Positions 8,571 through 17,777 of a DNA stretch of 64,000 nt are shown in pieces (positions within the stretch are counted from its first letter, which is position 1; the number at the start of each line of letters is the position of its first letter). Source of the DNA: an uncultured Geobacter sp. (lineage in GTDB: Bacteria > Desulfobacterota > Desulfuromonadia > Geobacterales > CAIOGM01); the NCBI GenBank assembly GCA_903857795.1, contig CAIOGM010000123.1, positions 1 through 64,000 on the forward strand. Reading direction: 5' to 3'. The notes beneath the pieces were generated by a model. The model saw nothing but the letters and a program-made list of their open reading frames with translations, did not search any database and was not told the origin of the DNA. The position numbers were made by a program, and so were the translations under genes.

Positions 8571-11500
8571 TTACCTGGCCTGTATGATGACGATATTCGA
8601 ATCAGCAAACCCGATGGCGCTGGTCGCCTGAACCTTGTAATAGAAGGTAGAAGGAGTAACGCCAGTGACACGGAACGTCAGGGTAGTGGCGCCGGCTGTA
8701 CCGACAGAGGTCCAAGGGCCGGCGGCAGCGGCCGCACGGTAGATTGTGTACCCGGTCTGGGCGCTGTTGGACGGCTTGACCCATGCGAGCGAGAAGGCAG
8801 TTGTCCCAACCGGCATCACATAGGTGCCGGCTGTCAACGTCCCGGTAGTAGGCTTCAGACCGGTCGGCGCAGTCGGCGCGACCGGGGCTGTGCCAACCGT
8901 GATGCTCAGGGATGCGGCTGCGGAAGTGGCTCCGGAGCTATCCGTGACCGTAACGGTGAAGGTATAACCAGTTGCAATTGTCGGTATACCGCTGATAACA
9001 CCGGTACTTGTATTAAGAGCGAGACCGTTGGGCAGAGCGCCGCTGGTAATCGCCCAAGTTCTGTATGTCCCGGTGCCACCCGTGGCGGCGAGGGTCTGGT
9101 TGTAAGCAGTACCGACGACCGCAGCAGGCATCGGAGATACTGTACTGACAACCGGCAGAGAACTAATCGTGATGGTCAGGGACTTGGAGGCGGTGTTGCC
9201 AAGGCTGTCCGTGACCTGGACGGTGAAGGTGGAGGTAACGGCGGCGGAAGATGATCCGGTGATCGCGCCGGTGGCCCCGTTAAGGCTGAGCCCGGCCGGC
9301 AAGGCGCCGGTGGTGATCGCCCAGGCGCTGTAGCTGCCGGAGCCGCCCGTAGCTGCAAGGGTCTGGTTGTAGGCAGCGCCCACGGTCCCGGCAGGCATCG
9401 GAGAGGCGGTACTGACGGTCAGCACAAGGTACGTGGTGATGGTCAGGGACTTGGAGGCGGTGTTGCCAAGGCTGTCCGTGACCTGGACGGTGAAGGTGGA
9501 GGTAGCGGCAGAGGAGGATGATCCGGTGATCGCGCCGGTGGCTCCATTGAGGCTGAGCCCGGCCGGCAAGGCGCCGGTGGTGATCGCCCAGGCGCTGTAG
9601 CTGCCGGAGCCGCCCGTGGCGGCAAGGGTCTGGTTGTAGGCAACGCCAACGGTCCCGACAGGCATCGGAGAAGTGGTACTGACAACCAGCGCAGGGTTAA
9701 CAGTGATGGTCAGGGACTTGGAGGCGCTGTTGCCAAGGCTGTCAGTGACCTGGACGGTGAAGGTGGAGACAGCAGCTGCGGTGGGCGACCCGGTGATCGC
9801 GCCGGTGGCCCCATTGAGACTGAGCCCGGCCGGCAGGGCGCCGCTGGAGAGTGCCCAGCTGCTGTAGCTGCCGGAGCCCCCCGTTGCAGCGAGGGTCTGG
9901 TTGTAGGCAACGCCCACTGTCCCGACGGGCAGCGGAGAGGTGGTGCTGACAATCAGCGCAGCGTTGACAGTGATGGTCAGGGACTTGGAAGAAGTGTTGC
10001 CAAGGCTGTCCGTGACCTGGACGGTGAAGGTGGAGACAGCAGCTGCGGTGGGCGACCCGGTGATTGCACCGGTGGCCGTTGTCAGGTTGAGTCCGGCCGG
10101 CAGGGCGCCGGTGGTAATCGCCCAGGCAGTGTAGCTGCCGGAGCCGCCCGTTGCGGCAAGGGTCTGGTTGTAGGCAGCGCCCACGAAACCAAGCGGCATC
10201 GGAGAGGCGGTGCTGACAGTCAGCGCCGGGTTAACAGTGATGGTCAAGGGCTTGGAGGCGGTGAAGCCCAGGCTGTCCGTGACCTGGACGGTGAAGTTGG
10301 CGGTAGCAGCTGCGGTGGGTGACCCGGTGATCACGCCGGTGACCGTATTCAGGCTGAGTCCGGCCGGCAGGACACCGGCGATGGTTGTCCAGGCAGTGTA
10401 GCTGCCGGAGCCGCCCGTGGCGGCAAGAGTCTGGTTGTAGGCAGCGCCCACGAGCCCGACGGGCATCGGAGAGGCGGTGCTGACAGTCAGCGCAGGGTTA
10501 GTAGTGATGGCCAGGGACTTGGTGGCGGTGAAGCCGAGGCTGTCCGTGACCTGAACAGTGAAGGTTGCGGTAGCAGCAGCGGTAGGTGATCCGGTGATCG
10601 CGCCGGTGGCCCCGTTCAGGTTGAGCCCGGCAGGCAGGGAGCCGGTAGTTATTACCCAGGCGCTGTAGGTCCCGGAACCGCCCGTGGCGGCAAGAGTCTG
10701 ATTATAGGCAACACCCATGAGCCCGACGGGCATCGGCGAGGCGGTGCTGACAGCCAGCGTGGCGTACGTAGTGATGGTCAAGGACTTGGTGGCGGTGATG
10801 CCAAGGCTGTCCGTGACCTGGACGGTGAAGGTGGAAGTGGCGGCGGCGGTGGGTGATCCGGTGATCGCACCGGTAGCCCCATTCAGACTAAGCCCGGCCG
10901 GCAGGGCGCCGGTGGTGATTGCCCAGCTGCTGTAGCTGCCGGAACCGCCCGCGGCGGCAAGAGTCTGGGAGTAAGCAGTGCCGACGATCCCGTTAGACAT
11001 CGGAGAGGCAGTGCTGACAGTCAGCGCAGGGTTAGTGGTGATGGTCAGGGACTTGGTGGCGGTCAGGGCGAGAGTGTCCGTGACCCGAACGGTGAAGGTG
11101 GTGGTAGCGGCGGTGGTCGGTGTTCCGGTGATCGCGCCGGTGGTTCCGTTCAAGTTGAGCCCGACCGGCAGGGCGCCGACGGTTACTACCCAGGCGGTGT
11201 AGGTGCCGGAACCGCCCGTGGCGGCAAGTGTCTGACTATAGGCGGCGCCGACAGTCCCGACAGGCATGGGAGAGACGGTGCTGACAGCCAGCAGAGGATT
11301 GATGGTGATGCTCAGGGGCATGGTGGCGATGTTACCGACGCTGTCAGTGACCCGTGCTGTGAAGGTGAAGGTACCGGCGGTGGTCGGTATACCGGCGATC
11401 GCGCCGGTAGCCGGAGTAAGCGTGAGCCCGCCCGGCAGGACGCCGGTTGTGACAGCCCAGGCACTGTAGGTGCCGGAACCGCCCGTAGCTGCAAGAGTCT

Positions 11501-14500
11501 GACTATAGGCTCTGTTGACTACGCCGATCGGCATGGGGGAGAGCGTCGTGATGGAGAGCTGCGGATAAATCCGGATGCTCAGAGCCCTGGTGGCAACCCC
11601 GCCCAGTGCATCGGTAACCTGCGCGGTGGGGGTGAAGAGACCGGATGCCGTCGGAGTACCGCTGATAAGTCCGGTGGTGCTCAGCGTAATTCCGGCGGGC
11701 AGGGGGGTGCTTGCAGCTGAAAGTGCCCAGGTATTTGGCCCAAAACCGCCGGTGGCAGCCAGCTGGGTGTTGGCGTATGCAACATTAATATTGCCGGCCG
11801 GAATCGCCGGTGTTCCGCTGACGGCCACATGAGAGACGACAATGATGCTGAGCGCTCTGGTGGCGGTGACGGCAAAGGGAGCGGTGCCGGAAGTGGCCAT
11901 TACTGTGAAGTTAACGGTGCCGGGTGTTACAGCAGCGCCTACAGTACCGCTGATGACGCCGGCTGTAGAGAGGGTAAGCCCGGTGGGGAGTGCGCCGGTA
12001 GAGATGGTCCAGTTGTAGGTCCCATTACCGCCAGTTGCCAACAGCTGATAACCGGCGTATACGGGTGCGCCAGTGACGCTGACCTCGCCCCTGGGTAGTG
12101 TGGCGGCAGTGATGGCCACCGGCGGCAACGCCACGATGATCGTCAGGGACTTGATGGCGGTGTTGCCGAGGCTGTCCGTGACCTGGGCGGTAAAGGTGAA
12201 GTTGCCGGCAACGGTGGGCGTCCCGGTGATCGCGCCAGTGAGGGCATTCAGGCTGAGCCCGGTCGGCAGGTTGCCGACAGTAACGGCCCAGTTGGTATAA
12301 GTGCCGGAACCGCCCGTGGCGGCCAGAGTCCGGTTGTACGCTGTCCCCACTGTCCCGTTAGCCATGGGAGAAGCGGTGGTGATGACCAGCGTCGGGTAAA
12401 CGGTGAAGCTCAGGCTCTTGGTGGTTGTACTGTTACAACCATCGGTGACACTGGCGGTGATGGTAACTACGGTAGTAGTGACGATACCAACCGGTGTGCC
12501 CGCGAGCGCGCCGGTGGATGGGTTAATGCTCAGCCAGGCAGGATTGCCGGCGGTGATGGCCCAGGAGTAAGGTTTCCCCCCGCCGGTGGCCGCCAGGGTC
12601 TGGTTGTAAGCTGTGCCGGCTACAGCGAAAGGCAGCGGGCTGGTCGTGGTAAGCAGGAGAGGTGAATTCCCGGTGGAAATCGGAACACTCCAGGCCGAAG
12701 CGACTGTCGAGGTCTGGAAGGGCGCGGTCAGCGGAGACTGCGGCAGGAAATCGTCCTGCGCCTGCAGCCGATAGTAGTGCACACCGCAATTAGTCGCGGT
12801 GTCATTGTAGGTGACCGTCTGACCATAGGCCAGGGTGTTGAACCCTGTGGTGTTGGCCGAGGTGGCGTTCACCACAATATTAACCAGATTGTTGCTGTTG
12901 AAGGTAGGAACCGTGTCTCTCTGCAGAATAAACGCGGTTTCGCTGGCGGAGTTGTCCGTCCAGCTGAACGTGCCTGTGGCATCGACGGCCAGATTCGTCG
13001 GCAGCGCCGGCGGAACCTGATACGTGATGGGGCGCATCATGTCATTCTCTTCGTGACCGAGAATGTGGCAATGCCAGACATACTCCCAACCGAAGTTGAC
13101 CATGAGGTTGGTTCTGCCGCGGGGATCGACAATGTTGATCCCGGTGACCGGGTCGATACCGGACATGGCCGGATCGGGGTTGGTATTGATCGGCAGGGTC
13201 GGATCCATGAGCCGGATGCTGTCCGGCAGCGGCCAGGGAACCAGCGGCGTGATCGGTCTGACGGCGAAGATGATGTTTTCCAGCTGGTTCATCCGGACGG
13301 TGTCTTTCCATCCCAGCTCGTTTTGCTCCGGCGGGCGGATAGAACCGTCCCACCCTACGCGGTTGATGACCTGCACGTTGAACAGGTGGAAGTGGATCCA
13401 GTGGGTATCCACCCCGTTGTGGGTGAGGTACCAGATCTGGGGCTTGTCCGCCTGCATGATCTCGGTGGGCCACTCGGCGTAACCGAAGGGGAGCGTCGTC
13501 TGCACCAGGAAGTTGGTCAGCGGCAGTTCGTTCCCCAGCGTGGCGTTCATCCGGCCGTAATCCAGCGTAAACAGCTCCTGGATGGCCTTCCCGTCAAACA
13601 CAACGTTGGTGACGATGACGGCGGTGGCGCCGGCGCCCGAACCCGTGGCGTCGGTGATGGTGACCCCGGGAACGGCCGTGTAGCCGGAGCCGACATTCGT
13701 CAGGTTGATGGCGGTAATGACCCCACTGGCCACGGTGGCCGAAGCGGTTGCGGGATAACAGGATGGCCCCGGGGTACAGGGAGGATTGGCGATCGTGACC
13801 ACCGGAGCGGTATATCCGGTTCCTCCGGCGTTAAGAGTGATGCTCGCCACCGGCAGCCCAGACGGCTGGAAGGTCAGGTGGTTGTCCTCGACCTTCGAAT
13901 AGGTGGCGGTCGGCGCACTTGCGCCGGACGCCGCGGGGTACGTCGGCTCCGGAATGACAACCGTGGGTTGGGTCAGCTTGAAGATTCCCGACAGCCCCGG
14001 CACGGGAGGGGTGGCGGTGGGGATGCCGTTGATCAGCGTGCGCACATTAAAGGGGGTTTGCCCCGTAGCGGGCTGATCGACGATGATCTGCATGACGGTG
14101 CGGGTGTTGGGGCCGTACCCCGGCACGGTGGTCGGCGAGCCGCCCGTTGCGGTCTGATCATGGTCGCCGGTGTAGTAGTCGTCGCGCAGATCGTAGGCAG
14201 GAGCCGGCACCGGCGCGTCGTTGTAGAGGATGAGAGTCTTGCCGGCGAATTTGGTGAAGTCGACGATGGCGTCGGCCCGTTCCGCCGGACCGAGCCAGAG
14301 CGCGTGGGCGGAGATGTTGGTGACGGTTATGCTTTTAACGTTGACTTCGTAGTTGGCGGGGGTAGACGGGATCACCACCGGCGCAGGCAGCAGACCCCCT
14401 TCGGTGCCGATTTCCACGAACGGAGGACCGGCATTGCGAGGATCAGGCACGCCGCCGTCCCGGCCATCGGATACCCACATGAACTGCTTGTCGTAGATAC

Positions 14501-16595
14501 CGGGTGAAGGGGCGCCGTAGTTCGGCCAGCAGTTGCTCGGGAGCCCTGTGCCGTTGAGGGGGTTGCCGGTGGAGTCCAGTAACGCCGCGGGGATACCGAT
14601 ACCCAGGGCCGGAGTCGTGAGCTGGTTGACAGCCTTGCAGAGCGGCAATGCCGAGCCTCTGGACGGCGGGTATGCAGGGACCATCGCCACGTCGGTGCCT
14701 GTACCGTTTGACCATGAGGTCGTAGTCGTCGGATCTGCAACATACAGCTGCAGGTTCCAGGAGCGGTCATTGGCGCCGGCCAGGATATGGAACCGGTACG
14801 CTTCCGGAGCGACGTGCAGCACCGGATAGGCTTTACCGTTGACCACCGGGGTGTCCAGAAAGCCTTCCGGCGTCCCCGACGGGTTCGGCGTGATGGGGCA
14901 GCCGGCCATGAAGTTGTTGGCATATGCCGGACCGAGAATCTGGTTCGGGAATGCCGAGGAGGTGCAGGGGATGGTTACCCCCGCGTTGGGCGCGTTAGTC
15001 GGCCCGCCGGGACCTGCCGCGGTCAGGGTAGTCATTACCGGGTAGAACCATGCGCCGTAGTCCCATCGGCCAAATGCATTTGTTCCGCCGATGTCAGCCG
15101 GGTTCTGGTTCGGGAGGTAGACATGGGGAAACCAGAGGTCGCCGGTGCCGTTCGCTCCGTTTGCAGCGCCCGTGCCCCAGATCCAGGTGGGATCCTGGGC
15201 CATCAGTTGGGGCAGACTGGGGACGAAAGATTTATCCTGGACCACCAGCGGGATAATATGCCCTACGTCGCCGGCGGTGAGTGTCCCGGGGACGCCCAGA
15301 TTCTGCAGGGCTTTTTCTTCTACCGGATCATACAGCAGTAACCCGGCCGCTTCGCCCGCGTAGGCATTGAGACGGGTGATGCCATAGGCATGGTCGTGGT
15401 ACCACAGCAGCCGTCCGCTCTGCTGGTTGGTCCAGTAGAACGTCATGGAGCCCTGTCCCGGATCGGTGGTCGCGCCTGTCGGCAGCTGCGCCGGGGTCCC
15501 GCCTGAACAGTTGGTCGTAATGCTGGCGCTGCACTGGGGAACTACCAGTCCGCCCACAAAGTACATGTCGGGGACCATCCGCGTGCTGTCGCCTCGCTGA
15601 TAGGTGGACGTATCTCCGACAGGCACCGTCCACTGGTGCGCGGTGCCATCGCTGATCCACGGGGTATTGCCGCCATGGAGGTGGAGCGTGGCACGGTTTT
15701 CCGTATAGGGATCTAGGCCGTTGGGGCCGAGTCCGGCGCCCATATAGGTTGTGTCGGCCGGGATGAAGAGGTTCCCCGCGGTTCCGGTGGGGAGGCAGTT
15801 GGTAAACTTCACCCGGATCGGGCGGTCTTTCTGGGCCAGAATCACCGGTCCGAGATAATTAAATGTAGGTGAGGTGGGGCAGGCGGTGCTGCCGGGAGGA
15901 ACCTGCACATAGCCGCGCACCGTCGTCGGGGGAAGATCGGTGTGCATCTGGGTCTGAGCCTGCACCAGCGCGATCTCGTAATAATCGCTGCCCGGGAACT
16001 TCGCAGTATCTGGAGTCGGGATATACCCTTTCAAGTCAGGCAACACATCCACAAATTTGCGAATACCGCCGACAAACGGTCCGACAGCATTCAATTTAGC
16101 ATACACCAGGGCGCCGGAACCGGTGGCGTCAGTAATGGTGACAACCGGTGCCATGTACCCTAAACCGCCATCGGAGCAGGTGATGTCGGAGATGGAACCG
16201 ACAATGCCGGTAGCGTCACCGGTGGTGTCCACCACAGCCGTACAGGCGGCGGCGCGATTGATCGTAGCACCGAAAGAGTCGGTAACGGTGATCACCGGTG
16301 CGGTATAGCCGCTGCCGCCGTCCACAATCGTCATGCCGACACGGTCGATGGGGCCGGTCGGCAGCGGGCTGTTGGCATAGTTGCCTTTGCCGAAGAAATC
16401 GGTGCAGAGCGTTGTCGGCGTACCCCCGGGAGCAATATAAGCCGGGATTGTCTGTGCCTGATCAAACCATCCATTACATGTTGGAACCGTCCGCGGAGCA
16501 ACGGCCGCAACGGCCGGGCCCGGATAAAGGCCGCAGAGAAGAACAACTACCGACACTACCAGATTTACGTACAGAGAGAGGTTGCGTTTTTTCAT
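8571..16595 (-). CDS. Giant secreted multicopper oxidase with tandem He_PIG/Ig-like repeats and C-terminal FN3-like domain (2674 aa)
   Basis: Cu-site motifs [42 protein letters not shown]; then about 14 repeats of the type [52 protein letters not shown]. Confidence 0.93.
   Translation of the reverse strand: [2674 protein letters not shown]
8890..12660 (-). repeat. Tandem coding repeat array, dominant period 267 bp (89 aa), encoding He_PIG/Ig-like domains
   Basis: Shadow ORFs recur at 267-bp offsets (9176, 9443, 9710; 9673, 9940) and near-identical blocks are visible in the DNA. Confidence 0.9.
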
Positions 16596-16879
16596 TGGAT
16601 CACCCCTCCATTAGCCTTTAGTGGGACCGTACTCTTGCGCGCGGCATTGCGTCTCGCCGCCGCCGCTCGATCATCGTTGGTGGTGGTTCGCCCCACCTTC
16701 TCGATTTTGTGCTGCTTTGCTGCGGCATTCATCGCGTCGTTCAACTGGTTCGCGGATGGCTTGACAACAGCATTGCCACCCTGAAGCTGCGCCCAGCTCT
16801 GGTCAACAGACAATATAAATGAAACCAGCAGTAGCAATGCGCACATTAAAACAGTCGTAAAGTTTTTGCATCGTTCCAT
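16592..16879 (-). CDS. Small secreted protein upstream of, and translationally coupled to, the MCO
   Basis: Signal peptide MERCKNFTTVLMCALLLLVSFILSVDQSWA; ATGA overlap with MCO start. Confidence 0.7.
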   Translation of the reverse strand: MERCKNFTTVLMCALLLLVSFILSVDQSWAQLQGGNAVVKPSANQLNDAMNAAAKQHKIEKVGRTTTNDDRAAAARRNAARKSTVPLKANGGVIQ

Positions 16880-16891
16880 ACATTTCTCCTT

Positions 16892-17254
16892 TCAAGAGGT
16901 TACATACTCGGTTGATAGGTTCCGTAACGGGACAGCTGAATCGGGTGGAGGAGCGCGCGGCGACATCGAGCCAAACGTGATACATTTCCTCGGGGCATCG
17001 ACCAGTATCGGGGCTGAGCATCCGTACTCATAAGCCGAAAACCCCTGGATACTGATTTTTTCAGACGCGACACAGGAATCAAGATAGTGTTTGACCTCAG
17101 CAGGTCCGTTATCCAGATCAAGCGTGTTGACTATGGTCTTTATGATCGCGATATTTTCCGGGTCATCGGCATAGACCACAAGAACCCTGGCGTTCAGGAG
17201 CAGTAACACAAGGATCAGGATAAAATAGCGATTTTTGAGTATCCCAGCCATCAC
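16892..17254 (-). CDS. Hypothetical secreted protein
   Basis: Hydrophobic N-terminus ILILVLLLLNARVLVVYA; closely spaced upstream of the MCO operon genes. Confidence 0.6.
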   Translation of the reverse strand: MMAGILKNRYFILILVLLLLNARVLVVYADDPENIAIIKTIVNTLDLDNGPAEVKHYLDSCVASEKISIQGFSAYEYGCSAPILVDAPRKCITFGSMSPRAPPPDSAVPLRNLSTEYVTS

Positions 17255-17338
17255 TTGACTCCGAGGCGCTGCTGCATCAACATAGTTGATACATTTTTGT
17301 TACACCCATTCTTGTTAAATTCCGGTTCCTGATTCGAT

Positions 17339-17354
17339 GCAATTTATATGCCCA
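17339..17354 (-). promoter_or_regulatory. Candidate sigma-54 promoter for the MCO operon
   Basis: Minus strand TGGGCATATAAATTGC: GG-N10-GC spacing with a TTGC -12 box, about 85 bp upstream of the 17254 start. Confidence 0.5.
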
Positions 17355-17459
17355 TACATCGGAACGGGGAAATTAGCCACAGACGCCTACTAGCCAGCTA
17401 AATTCATTGAACTATTAATCCTTCCGACCATATTTTACCGTTTGGTGACACCACTGTAA

Positions 17460-17478
17460 CTGTAAGGAAATCCGACAG
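17460..17478. promoter_or_regulatory. Upstream motif copy 1
   Basis: CTGTAAGGAAATCCGACAG; matches copy 2 at 16 of 18 positions. Confidence 0.55.
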
Positions 17479-17570
17479 TGGTCAGACTGCACAAAATTAC
17501 CTCTAACCTCATTTATATGCGTTACATCATAGTGTTAGCAATTATCCCCCCCCGAAGAGCCAATTCCCTA

Positions 17571-17588
17571 CTGTAAAGAATTCCGACA
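17571..17588. promoter_or_regulatory. Upstream motif copy 2
   Basis: CTGTAAAGAATTCCGACA, 111 bp from copy 1. Confidence 0.55.
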
Positions 17589-17777
17589 ACTCTCTATCAC
17601 CGAGATCATGTTATACAGATAACAGACTATCATGTTTACGGCGGACAGCCTCGGCTGACAGAGTGAGTGTCCTCCCCCTTCGACTCCGTTCGGGGCAGGC
17701 TTACCCCAAGGGGCGGGACATGCCAAGGGAATGTGGCCGAAAAAAGTTCCCCCTCTTGGGACAATAAAGTTAACGAG

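Noticed and set aside
8514-11202. Series of regularly spaced short plus-strand ORFs (for example 9673, 9940, 10210, 10717)
   Set aside because: They recur every 267 bp because they are shadows of the tandem He_PIG coding repeats; not a gene family.
12777-14507. 576-aa plus-strand ORF antisense to the multicopper oxidase
   Set aside because: Shadow ORF: composition is Arg/Gly/Asp-rich with no recognisable domain, while the opposite strand has clear copper-oxidase motifs.
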